From Pseudomonas kuykendallii (GTDB taxonomy: Bacteria; Pseudomonadota; Gammaproteobacteria; Pseudomonadales; Pseudomonadaceae), in the NCBI RefSeq assembly GCF_900106975.1, contig NZ_FNNU01000001.1:186001-250000 (forward strand): a DNA stretch of 64,000 bases, written 5' to 3'. How positions within the stretch are numbered: position 1 is the first letter of the stretch; the number at the start of each line of letters is the position of its first letter. This document shows positions 31,148 to 42,846 of the stretch, piece after piece. Position numbers and translations under genes: made by a program. The notes under the pieces were generated by a model. The model made no database searches and had not been told where the DNA came from. It saw only the letters and a program-made list of their open reading frames with translations.

Positions 31148-31555
31148 TTACTCGTCAGCGTTGTCGCTGTCGTCGCCATCGGCGCCGTCAGGGCTTTCAA
31201 CGCGATCGCGGCGCTCACGGCGCTCGCTGCGGTTCTCTTCGGCCTTGAGCATCTCGGACTGGCCGGTAACGGCTTCGTCGCGACGGATGACCAGGTTACG
31301 GATCACGGCATCGTTGTAACGGAAGTTGTCTTCCAGTTCGGACAGGACTTTGCCGCTGCACTCTACGTTGAGCATGATGTAGTGCGCTTTGTGCACGTTG
31401 TTGATGGCATAAGCCAGCTGACGACGGCCCCAATCTTCCAGACGATGGATCTTGCCGCCGTCTTCTTCGATGAGCTTGGTATAGCGCTCGACCATGCCGC
31501 CGACCTGCTCGCTCTGATCCGGGTGGACCAGGAAGATGATTTCGTAATGACGCAT
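31148..31555 (-). CDS. rpsF: 30S ribosomal protein S6
   Basis: This 135-residue protein has the S6 fold signature ([18 protein letters not shown], then [22 protein letters not shown]). A long acidic C-terminal tail ends [12 protein letters not shown], as in enteric S6, where the tail is extended with Glu by RimK. It is the first gene of the rpsF-rpsR-DUF2232-rplI operon. AAGGAG lies seven bases before the ATG. Its leader and promoter are annotated separately. Confidence 0.98.
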   Translation of the reverse strand: MRHYEIIFLVHPDQSEQVGGMVERYTKLIEEDGGKIHRLEDWGRRQLAYAINNVHKAHYIMLNVECSGKVLSELEDNFRYNDAVIRNLVIRRDEAVTGQSEMLKAEENRSERRERRDRVESPDGADGDDSDNADE

Positions 31556-31576
31556 GAATGCTCCTTACGGGTTGTA

Positions 31577-31600
31577 GCCTGCCGGGAGAACCGGTCAGGC
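31577..31600 (-). promoter_or_regulatory. rpsF leader hairpin, candidate S6:S18 site
   Basis: In the rpsF 5' leader the minus strand folds GCCTG, bulged A, CCGG, a five-base loop, CCGG, CAGGC. It ends 22 bases before the ATG, just upstream of the ribosome binding site. Autoregulatory S6:S18 leaders with conserved CCG elements are known in many bacteria; whether this hairpin matches that exact motif needs alignment. Confidence 0.45.
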
Positions 31601-31675
31601 AAGGAGTGAAATTTCTCGTTTTGGCCTTGCCCGGAAGGAGGCGCGCGAACGCCTGCCCACTCGGCAAGGGGCGCC

Positions 31676-31704
31676 ATTCTAGTGAAGGGTGATGGGCCGC
31701 GCAA
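31676..31704 (-). promoter_or_regulatory. Sigma-70 promoter of the rpsF operon
   Basis: The minus strand has TTGCGC, a 17-base spacer and TAGAAT, followed by GC-rich sequence (GGCGCCCC) at the expected start. The GC discriminator is typical of growth-rate-controlled ribosomal promoters. The leader would be about 115 bases. Confidence 0.7.
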
Positions 31705-31739
31705 GGCGAACTGGCGAATATTTAACCAGCCTGCCTTGC
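31701..31739. other. Hairpin overlapping the rpsF -35 element
   Basis: GCAAGGC (31701-31707) pairs with GCCTTGC (31733-31739), and CTGG with CCAG inside, around an AT-rich loop. It lies just past the histidine-kinase stop codon at 31748. There is no U-tract. It may stabilise or weakly terminate the kinase transcript entering the rpsF promoter. Confidence 0.4.
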
Positions 31740-31747
31740 CTGGTCGA

Positions 31748-33892
31748 CTAGCCCACCAGCGAGGCCAGCAGCTCGCGCACCTGCTGCAGGTCGTAGGGCT
31801 TGAGCAGGACCTGCGCCGCCGGCACGCCTTCCTCGCGCGCATCCACCGGATAGCCGGAAGCGATCACCAGCTTGAGCTGCGGATGGTTCGGGGCAACCGC
31901 GCGCAGCAGCTCCAGCCCGGACATCCCGCCCAGCCCGATGTCGGTGAGCAACACGTCGAAGCGCTCGCCCTGCAGAACCTGCAGCGCCTCTTCGGCGGAC
32001 TCGCAGGCACGCACGCGATGGCCCAGTTCCTCGATCACCTCGCCGGTGAGCATGCGCAGGGTGAAATCGTCCTCGACGAAAAGGATGCTCAGGCCGGACA
32101 CCGGGGCCGCCTCGGCTTGCGGCGCCTCCTCGGCGGGCGCGGCAGGCTGCACCGTCGTCGACTCGTCGTTCAGGCTCGCGTCATCGGCCTTGCCTTCCTC
32201 AAGGAAACGCGGCAAATAGATGACCACGGCGGTGCCGCCGTCCTCTTCGCTGGCCAGGGTGATGTGCCCGCCGCTCTGCTTGACGAAACCGTAGGCCATG
32301 CTCAGGCCGAGCCCGCTGCCACCGCGCCCGCCCTTGGTGGTGAAGAACGGCTCGAAGGCGCGCTCCAGCACCTCGGGGCTCATGCCGCAGCCTTCGTCGA
32401 CCACGCTGAGCTGCACGTAGTCGCCACTGAGCACGTCGCCATGGCTGTCCGCATACTGCTGATCGAGCGTGACGTTGCGCACCTGCAGGCGCAGGACGCC
32501 GCCGTTGCCCTGCATCGCATCGCGCGCGTTGATCACCAGATTGAGCAGCACCGCCTCGAGATTCCCGACGTCGGCGAACGTCGACCAGAGCCCGTCGTCG
32601 ATTTCGAGCTGGATGGACGTGCCCTCGCCCAGCGAGCGCTGCAGCAGCTCGTTCATGCGCTGCAACAGGTCGCCCACATCCAGCGTCTTGGGCATCAAGG
32701 GTTGGCGACGGGCGAACGCCAACAGTTGCGAGGCCAGGCGCGCGCCCTTCTCCACGCCGGCGACCGCCGATTCGAGGCGGCGCAGGCTGGTGGCGTCGTC
32801 CCCAAGCGAGCGGCGCAGCAGTTGCAGGTTGCCGCCGATGACCTGCAGCACGTTATTGAAGTCATGGGCGATACCGCCGGTGAGCTGGCCTATGGCCTCC
32901 AGCTTGCGCACCTGCAGCAGTTCCTCTTCGGTCTGCCGGCGCTCGGCTTCGCTCTTCTCCAGCTCGGCGGTACGCGCCGCCACCAGCTCCTCGAGGTGCT
33001 GGCGATAGCCGGCCAGCTCGTCCTCGCTACGCTTCTGTTCGCTGACGTCGCTGCCCTGGACGAAAATCCCGGACACCGTGCCGTCCGACTCGGTGATCGG
33101 CTGCAGGATGAAGTCGACGTACAACTCGTCCAGCACGCCAGGCTGGCGCTGCAGCTGCACGCGGCTCTTCTTGCCAACGTACGCCTGACCGCTCTGGTAG
33201 ACGTGATCGAGTAGCTCGAAGAACCCCTGTTCATGCAGCTCGGGAAGCGCCTCGCGCAGCGGTCGACCCATCAGTGCGCGCTCGCCGACCAGCCGCTCGT
33301 AGGCCGGATTGGTCAGCTCGAAGACGTGTTGCTCGCCGCGCAGAAAGCAGATGAATCCCGGCGCCTGCTCGAACAGCTGCCGCAATTGGTAGCCCTCGGC
33401 CTGCATCGCCCGCGCGCGCGACAGTACGCCTTCTTCGCGCTGTGCCTGCGGCTGGGCACCGGCGGACTCGCGCAACGCGAGCTTCATCGCCTGCAGGTCG
33501 GTGACGTCGACGGTGTGCTGCAGAATCATCTGCACGTCGCCGGCGGCGTCGAGGATCGGCGTGTGGGTCGCGCTCCAGAACCTGTCCTCGAAAACCACGC
33601 CCTTGGCGCCCTCGCGCGCGATGGCGTAGCGGATCAGCGGCAGGGTATCGAGCGCCTTGCGGCTTAGGACGCGCTGGAACGAAGCCATCAGATCGGCGAC
33701 GGCGGTGCTGTCCGGCTGCAGTGGGTCGGGCGGGAACGCCTCGTCGATACGCTTTCCCAGCAATTCGGCGCGACTGCGCCCGGTGGTCCGCAGGTAGGCA
33801 TGGCTGGCATCGAGGATGATCAGCTCGGGGCTCAACAACAGGTAGGCATTGGGCGAAAGCCTGAACAGGCTTTCGAAATCAGGACACTGCAT
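31748..33892 (-). CDS. Hybrid sensor histidine kinase/response regulator with two PAS domains
   Basis: This 714-residue cytoplasmic protein has no transmembrane segment. Domains in order: PAS (about 5-135), PAS/PAC (about 170-285), coiled coil (about 285-335), HisKA with the phospho-His in GGIAHDFNNVLQVIGG, HATPase with NLVINARDAM and GGRGGSGLGLSMAYGF, and a C-terminal receiver with phospho-Asp in LLTDIGLGGMSG and the switch Lys in VLLKPYD. The PAS domains lack the LOV cysteine motif, so blue-light sensing is unlikely. The partner regulator is not in the window. It follows rlmB by 126 bases and has GGAGG before the ATG. Confidence 0.9.
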   Translation of the reverse strand: MQCPDFESLFRLSPNAYLLLSPELIILDASHAYLRTTGRSRAELLGKRIDEAFPPDPLQPDSTAVADLMASFQRVLSRKALDTLPLIRYAIAREGAKGVVFEDRFWSATHTPILDAAGDVQMILQHTVDVTDLQAMKLALRESAGAQPQAQREEGVLSRARAMQAEGYQLRQLFEQAPGFICFLRGEQHVFELTNPAYERLVGERALMGRPLREALPELHEQGFFELLDHVYQSGQAYVGKKSRVQLQRQPGVLDELYVDFILQPITESDGTVSGIFVQGSDVSEQKRSEDELAGYRQHLEELVAARTAELEKSEAERRQTEEELLQVRKLEAIGQLTGGIAHDFNNVLQVIGGNLQLLRRSLGDDATSLRRLESAVAGVEKGARLASQLLAFARRQPLMPKTLDVGDLLQRMNELLQRSLGEGTSIQLEIDDGLWSTFADVGNLEAVLLNLVINARDAMQGNGGVLRLQVRNVTLDQQYADSHGDVLSGDYVQLSVVDEGCGMSPEVLERAFEPFFTTKGGRGGSGLGLSMAYGFVKQSGGHITLASEEDGGTAVVIYLPRFLEEGKADDASLNDESTTVQPAAPAEEAPQAEAAPVSGLSILFVEDDFTLRMLTGEVIEELGHRVRACESAEEALQVLQGERFDVLLTDIGLGGMSGLELLRAVAPNHPQLKLVIASGYPVDAREEGVPAAQVLLKPYDLQQVRELLASLVG

Positions 33893-34018
33893 TACTGACC
33901 TCCGATAGGCCTCTGGGCTCCCTCACCCACGCTTCGAATGTCGTTCGCAGGGAAAGGTTCGGCGCCTCGGGAGGCTGCCCGCCGGGCACGACGCGACGGG
34001 GCAGAACGTTCTTGGGGC

Positions 34019-34771
34019 TCAGCCCGGGAGTTTGCTGCGGCGCTGGCGTACGGCCTCGAACAGGCAGACGCCGGTCGCCACCGACACATTGAGGCTGCTG
34101 ACACTGCCGGACATCGGCAGGCGCGCCAGGTAGTCGCAGTGCTCGCGCGTCAGGCGACGCATGCCCTTGCCTTCCGCCCCCATGATCAGCACCGTCGGGC
34201 CACTCATGTCGAGCGCATAGATGTCTTGATCCGCCTCGCCGGCAGTACCGACGATCCACAGGCCGCGCTGCTGCAACTTCTCCAGCGTGCGCGCGAGGTT
34301 GGTCACCGCCACCAGCGGGATCACCTCGGCGGCGCCGCAGGCCACCTTGCGCACCGTGGCGTTGAGCGTCGCGGACTTGTCCTTGGGCACGATCACCGCC
34401 AGCACTCCGGCGGCATCCGCGGTACGCAGACAGGCACCCAGGTTGTGCGGATCGGTGACGCCGTCCAGTACCAGCAACAGCGGCGGGCCTTCGGCGCGCT
34501 CGAGCAACTCCTCGAGCATGTTCTCACCCCAGACCTGGCTGGGGCTGACCTCGGCGACGACGCCCTGGTGCACGCCCTCGGCCCACTCGTCCAGTTCGCG
34601 ACGATCACGGGTCCCGGTGCTTACGCGCGCCTGCCTGGCCAGCTCGACCAGTGTCTGCACGCGCGGGTCCTGGCGCCCCTCGGCCAACCAGAGCTGCTTG
34701 ACCCGCTTGGGATGGTGGCGCAGCAGGGCCTCTACGGCGTGCACGCCGTAGACTTTTTCCAGCTCGCTCAT
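34019..34771 (-). CDS. rlmB: 23S rRNA (guanosine-2251-2'-O)-methyltransferase
   Basis: This 250-residue SpoU/TrmH methyltransferase has an N-terminal substrate-binding domain (VYGVHAVEALLRHHP) and a SPOUT knot with motifs DPHNLGACLRTADAAG, VLIMGAEGKGMRR and SSLNVSVATGVCLFE. It methylates G2251 of 23S rRNA in the peptidyl-transferase loop. Its start overlaps the rnr stop by 4 bp (ATGA), the usual rnr-rlmB operon. Confidence 0.95.
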   Translation of the reverse strand: MSELEKVYGVHAVEALLRHHPKRVKQLWLAEGRQDPRVQTLVELARQARVSTGTRDRRELDEWAEGVHQGVVAEVSPSQVWGENMLEELLERAEGPPLLLVLDGVTDPHNLGACLRTADAAGVLAVIVPKDKSATLNATVRKVACGAAEVIPLVAVTNLARTLEKLQQRGLWIVGTAGEADQDIYALDMSGPTVLIMGAEGKGMRRLTREHCDYLARLPMSGSVSSLNVSVATGVCLFEAVRQRRSKLPG

Positions 34772-37371
34772 GACTTGGCCTTACGCTTGCGCGGCGCGTC
34801 TCCCGCCGCGGCCTTGGGCGGCCCCTTGCGATGACGCGTGGACTTGCCTGCTGCCTGGCCGCCGGAGCCGGCCGACTTGCCCGACTTGCCACTCTTGGCC
34901 TCGGAGAGCAGTGCCTGCTTGAGGGCGCGACTCTTGTTCACGTCTGTGTTGCCAAAGGCGTCGTCGCCCCCGGCCGCGTCGGCGCCCTTCGAGCTGCGTC
35001 GCGGCGCGGACGTACCGGAAGCCGAAGACGACTTCGTCGCGTCACCCGACTTGCCGCGTCCACCGCCAGTGGAAGGCTTCTCGCCCGTGCGGTTCTTGCG
35101 TCCGATCGGCTTTTCCAGCTGCTTCTCGGCCAGCTCGAAATCGATCTTGCGCTCGTCCAGGTCGACACGCATCACCCGCACCTCGACGCTGTCGCCGAGG
35201 CGGAAGCTGCGCCCGGTCTTCTCACCGGCCAGCCGATGGTGCACGGCATCGAAGTGGTAGTAATCGCCGGGCAGCGCGGTCACGTGTACCAGGCCTTCGA
35301 CGTAGATATCCTTCAGCTCGACGAAGATGCCGAAACCGGTCACCGCGGTGATCACCCCGGCGAAGCTCTCGCCGACGCGATCCTTCATGAACTCGCACTT
35401 GAGCCAGTTCACCACGTCGCGGGTCGCCTCGTCGGCGCGCCGCTCGGTCAGCGAGCACTGCTCGCCAAGCTGCTCCAGCGCCGGCTCGTCGTAGGGATAG
35501 ATGCGTGCCTTCGGCATCACGGCCGCGCCGACGCGCTTGACGTGCGGCGTATCGCGCTTGGAGCGGATCACGCTGCGGATCGCGCGGTGGGTGAGCAGGT
35601 CCGGATAGCGACGGATCGGCGAGGTGAAGTGTGTGTAGGCCTCGTAATTCAGGCCGAAGTGTCCGTGGTTGTCGGCGCTGTACACCGCCTGGCTCAACGA
35701 TCGCAGCATCACGGTCTGGATCAGGTGGAAGTCCGGGCGATCCTGGATCGTCTGCAGCAGCGCCTGGTAATCCTTCGGCGACGGGCCTTCCTTGCCGCGA
35801 TGCAGGGTCAACCCCAGCTCGCCGAGGAATGCACGAAGCTTCTCCAGGCGCTCCGGCGGCGGGCCGTCGTGCACCCGATAGAGGGCCGGGATCTCGTGCT
35901 TCTTGAGGAACTCGGCGGTGGCGACGTTGGCCGCCAGCATGCATTCCTCGATCAGCTTGTGCGCATCGTTACGCTGGGTCGGACGGATTTCGGCGATCTT
36001 CCGCCCGGAGCCGAAGATGATCCGCGTCTCCTGGGTTTCGAAATCGATAGCGCCGCGACTGTGACGGGCCTCGAGAAGAACCTGGTAGAGCGAATACAGC
36101 TGCTTGAGGTGCGGCAGCACTTCGCTGTACTCGCTGCGCAGGGCCTTGCCCTCGCTGCTCTTGGGCTGCTCGAGCATGGCGCTGACCTTGTTGTAGGTCA
36201 GCCGTGCATGGGAGTGGATAACCGCCTCGCAGAACTGGTAGTCGGTCAGCTTGCCGGTCTTGGAGATGGTCATCTCGCACACCAGCGCCAGGCGGTCGAC
36301 ATGCGGATTCAGCGAGCAGAGGCCGTTGGACAGCGCCTCCGGAAGCATCGGCACCACGCGCTCGGGGAAGTACACCGAGTTGCCGCGATTGGTCGCCTCC
36401 TCATCCAGCGCCGAGCCGACCTTGACGTAGTGCGACACGTCGGCGATCGCCACGTAGAGCTTCCAGCCACCGGAGAACAGCCGCCAGTTGCTGCCGTTCT
36501 TCTCGCAGTACACTGCGTCATCGAAATCGCGTGCGTCCTCGCCGTCGATGGTGACGAAGGGCAGGTGGCGCAGGTCGACGCGCTTCTCCTTGTCCTTCTC
36601 CTCCACTTCCGGCTTCAGCCGCGCAGCTTCCTTCTCGACGGCTGCCGGCCACACATGGGGAATGTCGTAGCTGCGCAGCGCCACGTCGATCTCCATGCCC
36701 GGCGCCATGTAGTTGCCTACCACTTCGACGATATCGCCCTGCGGCTGGAAGCGCGGCGTCGGCCAGTGGGTGATTTCCACCTCGACGAACTGGCCGATCT
36801 TCGCGCCGGAGGTGCGCCCGGGACTGATCAGCACTTCCTGCTGGATCTTCGGGTTATCCGGAATCACGAAGCCGATGCCGCTCTCTTCGTAGTAACGCCC
36901 GACGATCCGCTCGTGACCGCGGGAGATCACCTCGACGATCGCACCTTCGCGGCGACCACGCCGATCCAGCCCGGAGACGCGTGCCAGGGCGCGATCGCCG
37001 TCGAACACCAGGCGCATCTGCGCCGGACTGAGGAACAGGTCGTCACTGCCATCGTCGGGAACCAGGAAGCCGAAGCCGTCGCGGTGCCCGCTGACGCGGC
37101 CGCAGATCAGGTCGAGCTTGTCCACCGGGGCATAGGTCCCCCGGCGCGTATAGATAAGCTGCCCATCGCGCTCCATCGCGCGCAAGCGGCGACGCAGGGC
37201 TTCGAGTTGATCGTCGGTGGTCAGCCCGAACTCCTCGACCAGCTGCTCGCGGCTGGCGGGAGCGCCACGCTCGTCGAGGCGCTTGAGGATCAGCTCACGG
37301 CTTGGAATGGGGTTTTCGTATTTTTCCGCCTCGCGGGCGGCCTCGGGATCGAGGGATTGCCAGTCGGCCAT
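34768..37371 (-). CDS. rnr: Ribonuclease R
   Basis: This 867-residue 3'-5' exoribonuclease degrades structured RNA. Order: an N-terminal helix-turn-helix-like region, two cold-shock domains, the RNB catalytic domain (about 270-600) with DARDFDDAVYCEK and the family stretch YVAIADVSHYVKVGSALDEEA, then an S1 domain (about 645-730, GVITAVTGFGIFVELKDIYVEG). The last 130 residues are low-complexity and rich in Lys/Ser/Gly, a disordered basic tail that in E. coli contributes to substrate unwinding and stability control. The ATG is at 37371. Confidence 0.96.
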   Translation of the reverse strand: MADWQSLDPEAAREAEKYENPIPSRELILKRLDERGAPASREQLVEEFGLTTDDQLEALRRRLRAMERDGQLIYTRRGTYAPVDKLDLICGRVSGHRDGFGFLVPDDGSDDLFLSPAQMRLVFDGDRALARVSGLDRRGRREGAIVEVISRGHERIVGRYYEESGIGFVIPDNPKIQQEVLISPGRTSGAKIGQFVEVEITHWPTPRFQPQGDIVEVVGNYMAPGMEIDVALRSYDIPHVWPAAVEKEAARLKPEVEEKDKEKRVDLRHLPFVTIDGEDARDFDDAVYCEKNGSNWRLFSGGWKLYVAIADVSHYVKVGSALDEEATNRGNSVYFPERVVPMLPEALSNGLCSLNPHVDRLALVCEMTISKTGKLTDYQFCEAVIHSHARLTYNKVSAMLEQPKSSEGKALRSEYSEVLPHLKQLYSLYQVLLEARHSRGAIDFETQETRIIFGSGRKIAEIRPTQRNDAHKLIEECMLAANVATAEFLKKHEIPALYRVHDGPPPERLEKLRAFLGELGLTLHRGKEGPSPKDYQALLQTIQDRPDFHLIQTVMLRSLSQAVYSADNHGHFGLNYEAYTHFTSPIRRYPDLLTHRAIRSVIRSKRDTPHVKRVGAAVMPKARIYPYDEPALEQLGEQCSLTERRADEATRDVVNWLKCEFMKDRVGESFAGVITAVTGFGIFVELKDIYVEGLVHVTALPGDYYHFDAVHHRLAGEKTGRSFRLGDSVEVRVMRVDLDERKIDFELAEKQLEKPIGRKNRTGEKPSTGGGRGKSGDATKSSSASGTSAPRRSSKGADAAGGDDAFGNTDVNKSRALKQALLSEAKSGKSGKSAGSGGQAAGKSTRHRKGPPKAAAGDAPRKRKAKS

Positions 37372-37487
37372 CAGGGAAAGGTCACCTTGTCTGTTGATTC
37401 TGTTGTCTCGGTCATATGCCTATTGAAGCGCGAATTCCACCCGGCGCGCAGCTTTGGGCGGACAATTATTTTTTTCGCCGTCAGGGG

Positions 37488-37516
37488 TTTACAAGGGAAA
37501 ACATCGTCCGTATATT
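37488..37516 (+). promoter_or_regulatory. Promoter of the tRNA-Leu genes
   Basis: TTTACA, a 17-base spacer and TATATT are followed by a GC-rich discriminator (TCGCGCCC). The expected start near 37523 leaves a leader of about 58 bases before the first tRNA. The layout is typical of stringently controlled stable-RNA promoters. Confidence 0.75.
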
Positions 37517-37580
37517 TCGCGCCCACAACGTCGCACAGACGTTGTAACACGGAAGCCGATGAGTAATCATCGCATCCAGT

Positions 37581-37667
37581 GCCCAGGTGGCGGAATTGGT
37601 AGACGCACTAGGTTCAGGTCCTAGCGGTGGCAACACCGTGGAAGTTCGAGTCTTCTCCTGGGCACCA
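37581..37667 (+). tRNA. tRNA-Leu (anticodon CAG), copy 1
   Basis: This is an 87-base class II tRNA with encoded CCA. The acceptor stem is GCCCAGG/CCTGGGC, the anticodon loop TTCAGGT gives anticodon CAG, and the long variable arm is characteristic of leucine. It reads CUG, the dominant Leu codon in this GC-rich genome. Confidence 0.97.
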
Positions 37668-37677
37668 CTCTTCAGAT

Positions 37678-37706
37678 AAACCGAGCCGCGAGGCTCGGTT
37701 TGTCGT
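37678..37706 (+). terminator. Terminator after tRNA-Leu copy 1
   Basis: AAACCGAGCC (37678-37687) pairs with GGCTCGGTTT (37692-37701) over a GCGA tetraloop. The T content after the stem is modest, so some readthrough into the second tRNA is possible. Confidence 0.75.
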
Positions 37707-37780
37707 TTAAGCGGAAGGCAATATCCGGTCGGTTCGCCGACGAAAGTTGCCAAAAAGCCGGCGAGCGATCGTCGCAATGT

Positions 37781-37867
37781 GCCCAGGTGGCGGAATTGGT
37801 AGACGCACTAGGTTCAGGTCCTAGCGATGGCAACATCGTGGAAGTTCGAGTCTTCTCCTGGGCACCA
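37781..37867 (+). tRNA. tRNA-Leu (anticodon CAG), copy 2
   Basis: This is an 87-base tRNA identical to copy 1 except for two changes in the variable arm, G to A and the facing C to T, which preserve base pairing. The CCA is encoded. No clear promoter is seen in the 113 bases between the genes, so it may be read through from the upstream promoter. Confidence 0.97.
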
Positions 37868-37878
37868 CTCTTCAGACG

Positions 37879-37904
37879 AACCGAGCCGAATGGCTCGGTT
37901 TTTC
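37879..37904 (+). terminator. Terminator after tRNA-Leu copy 2
   Basis: AACCGAGCC (37879-37887) pairs with GGCTCGGTT (37892-37900) over GAAT and is followed by a T run. The sequence from the tRNA end through the stem is nearly identical to that after copy 1, so the duplication included the terminator. Confidence 0.88.
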
Positions 37905-37939
37905 GTTTGTGCGATAAAAATCCGACACGCGGCGACATG

Positions 37940-37962
37940 AAAAAGCCGGGCGCGTGGCCCGG
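37940..37962 (-). terminator. Terminator of the chemoreceptor gene
   Basis: CCGGGC (37946-37951) pairs with GCCCGG (37957-37962). On the minus strand the stem is followed by TTTTTCATG. It lies 22 bases past the chemoreceptor stop codon and faces the tRNA terminator. Confidence 0.8.
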
Positions 37963-37983
37963 ATTCTTCCAGCCTGCTGAACG

Positions 37984-39918
37984 CTACGCCTTGAATTGCC
38001 CGAGGCTCGCCTTGAGCTGCGCCGCCAGACCGTCGAGCACCCGGCCGCTTTGTGCGGTCTCCGCCACCGCATCGGCGGACAGGCGTGCTTCGGCGTGGAT
38101 CACGTCGACCCTGCCGCGAACGGTGTTCGCCCCCTCCGCCTGATGTTTCGCGGCCTGGGCCGCCGCCTCCACGGCGCCGTGCACGCTGGCCACCGCGCGC
38201 TGGACTTCTTCCTGCAACCGTTCGCTGTCGCGCAGAGCCTGCAAGCCTTCGCTGGCACGCTCCTGGGCCTGGGAAATCGCCGCGACCGCTTCCTTTGCGC
38301 CTTTCTGCAGCGCGCCGATGTGCGCCTGGATATCGCCTGTCGACTGCTGGGTCTTGCTCGCCAGCGCGCGCACCTCGTCGGCGACCACCGCGAAACCGCG
38401 TCCGCTCTCCCCGGCGCGGGCCGCCTCGATGGCCGCGTTCAGCGCCAGGAGGTTGGTCTGCTCGGCGATCCCGTGAATCACCGACAGCACCACTTCGATC
38501 TGCTCGCTCTGCAGCGCCAGCCGCTGGATCACTTCGGAGCCGTTCTGCACGCGCTCTTCCAGCGCGCCGATGAGCCCGCCGACGCGCTTGGCGATCGCCT
38601 CGTTGTCCTCCGTCGCGCGTCGGATATCGCCGACCCGCTGCAAGGCCTCCTGCATGGTGCGGCTCTCAGCCTGGGCTTCGGCGGTCATGCTGGCGAGCGC
38701 CTCGAGACTGCCGGCCACCTCGTTCATCTGCCGCCCGGCCGCGGCTTCCGCCGCATGGCTGCGCGAGGCCAACGCCTGGATTTCCGTACCGGTCTGCACA
38801 GCCACGTCGCCGGCCTTGCGAATGATCGGCTGCAGCTTGTCGATGAACCGGTTGACCGCATCGGCCATTTCGCCGAGCTCGTCGCGACTGTCCAGCTTCA
38901 CGCGGCGAGTGAGGTCGCCCTCGCCTGCCGCCAGGTCGTTGAGCGCCGCCACCAGCAGCCGCAACCGGTTGACCACGCGACGACCCAGGACCACGGCAAG
39001 CACCAGCAATACACCGAGGCCAACCAGCACCAGCGCGAGGCCGATGCGCCAGCGCAGCTCGCCGGCCGCCTCGTCGACGGTCTTGCGCGTACCCGCACTC
39101 ATGTTGTCCGCCGCCGCGCGGGCCGACTGCAGGCGAGCCGTCAGCGCCGCGGTGCTGTCGGTGGCGGCACCGGCCAGGCTTTCGCCCACCAGCTGGCCGC
39201 CGCTGGCGATCAGCGCAGTGAAGCGCTGATCGAGCGCCTGCAGCTGGGCTTCGATGGACGCCGTGGAGACGCCGAGGCGGACCTTGCCGATCTCCACGCC
39301 ATTGGGATTGATCGATGCTTCGACCAGGTGCACCGAGGGGTCGTTGGCGGCCGCGTCCAGAACCTTGTCCAGCGCGCGCTCGCCGGTGCCGCGCTCCAGC
39401 AGCGCCATGATCAAGGGATTCTGCCGGTTCAGGTAACGCGTCAGGTGCTCACCCTTGGCGTCGTCGTAGACCACGAACAGCACGTTCGGATTGCGCTGCG
39501 CGCGGCGAGCGAACTCGGACAGCGCCGGCCCGTCGTTGTCCCACATCGCCTTGGGGGCGACGGCGGCAAGCAACTGGGCGAGATCGTTGGCGGAATCCTT
39601 GAGGTTCGCCTCCAGGCTGCCGCGCAGCTGGGCCTGCTCCTGCTTGAGCCGCTCGCTGAGCGACACAGACAGGCGCTGACGGGTTTGCTCGGACAAACCG
39701 CTGAGCCCGGAAGAAACCTCCTGCCCCGCTTGCTCCAGTTCGGCGGACAGCTTCTGCGTGTCCTCGCCCAAGCGTGAAGCGAGTTTTTCCGTCAGGGCAC
39801 TTACCGTGCCCCGAGTCAGGGCAACGGCCACCAGCACCTGCACCAGCAGCGCAATGCCCAAGGCGATGAACGCGGGCCGCAATAGACGGCTTCGCAGCAG
39901 AGACAGGATGGCTGACAC
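37984..39918 (-). CDS. Methyl-accepting chemotaxis protein
   Basis: This 644-residue inner-membrane chemoreceptor has a first transmembrane helix at about residues 12-35 and a periplasmic sensor domain to about 285, with long helical stretches and [19 protein letters not shown] second transmembrane helix ([19 protein letters not shown]), a HAMP domain and the cytoplasmic signalling domain follow. The hairpin tip contains [29 protein letters not shown]. No C-terminal CheR-tethering pentapeptide is present. It starts at GTG with AAGGAG upstream. The ligand is unknown. Confidence 0.93.
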   Translation of the reverse strand: MSAILSLLRSRLLRPAFIALGIALLVQVLVAVALTRGTVSALTEKLASRLGEDTQKLSAELEQAGQEVSSGLSGLSEQTRQRLSVSLSERLKQEQAQLRGSLEANLKDSANDLAQLLAAVAPKAMWDNDGPALSEFARRAQRNPNVLFVVYDDAKGEHLTRYLNRQNPLIMALLERGTGERALDKVLDAAANDPSVHLVEASINPNGVEIGKVRLGVSTASIEAQLQALDQRFTALIASGGQLVGESLAGAATDSTAALTARLQSARAAADNMSAGTRKTVDEAAGELRWRIGLALVLVGLGVLLVLAVVLGRRVVNRLRLLVAALNDLAAGEGDLTRRVKLDSRDELGEMADAVNRFIDKLQPIIRKAGDVAVQTGTEIQALASRSHAAEAAAGRQMNEVAGSLEALASMTAEAQAESRTMQEALQRVGDIRRATEDNEAIAKRVGGLIGALEERVQNGSEVIQRLALQSEQIEVVLSVIHGIAEQTNLLALNAAIEAARAGESGRGFAVVADEVRALASKTQQSTGDIQAHIGALQKGAKEAVAAISQAQERASEGLQALRDSERLQEEVQRAVASVHGAVEAAAQAAKHQAEGANTVRGRVDVIHAEARLSADAVAETAQSGRVLDGLAAQLKASLGQFKA

Positions 39919-40022
39919 GACGACACTCCTTAACGACCGTTACCCGTTAACGGCGACTACCAGGATTTGTTTAACCCTTCAGCAATCGGCATGCCGCGAA
40001 ATGCGACATTTCGTTCACCAAC

Positions 40023-40048
40023 GAAAAGGGCCGCTCCAGGCGGCCCTT
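40023..40048 (-). terminator. Terminator of hisZ-purA
   Basis: AAGGGCCGC (40026-40034) pairs with GCGGCCCTT (40040-40048) over a 5-base loop. The minus strand continues TTTTCGT. It lies 17 bases past the purA stop codon. Confidence 0.85.
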
Positions 40049-40064
40049 CGTACGCTCAACGGAC

Positions 40065-42600
<2,536 letters not shown>

Positions 42601-42822
42601 TTCGCCTTTCCCCTTGTTCAACCGGGCGGCAGCCTACAGTGGAGCGAATAAATGGGCGCTCGCCAGCAAAGGCTGGCCGACCCGACGGGATGCGCGATGC
42701 GGAAAAGACAGGCATTTACCGCGGCGCATCGGCCTGGCGCGGGACAGAAAAAGACGCTCCGATTCATCGCATGATGGACGATTCGGATCGCCGCTCGACT
42801 GACATGTGTCCGCTGCAGACGC
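42601..42822. other. Intergenic region upstream of hisZ
   Basis: The 310 bases between hisZ and hflC hold the hfl terminator plus about 220 bases that must include the hisZ promoter, though no strong -35/-10 pair stands out. I see no coding frame with a ribosome binding site. The small DUF2065 (yjeT) gene that lies between hflC and purA in enteric bacteria is not here. Confidence 0.5.
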
Positions 42823-42846
42823 AAAAAAGCCGGGAATTTCCCGGCT
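42823..42846 (-). terminator. Terminator of the nnr-hflC superoperon
   Basis: AGCCGGGAA (42828-42836) and TTCCCGGCT (42838-42846) form a near-continuous palindrome. The minus strand continues TTTTTTGC. It lies 65 bases past the hflC stop codon. Confidence 0.9.

Noticed and set aside
39983-39990. GCCGATTG upstream of the chemoreceptor resembling a sigma-28 -10
   Set aside because: No TAAA-like -35 is present at 15 bases; the nearest lies at 18.
42618-42824. A 68-codon minus-strand frame upstream of hisZ
   Set aside because: Cys/Arg-rich random-looking composition, no ribosome binding site, and it does not resemble DUF2065.
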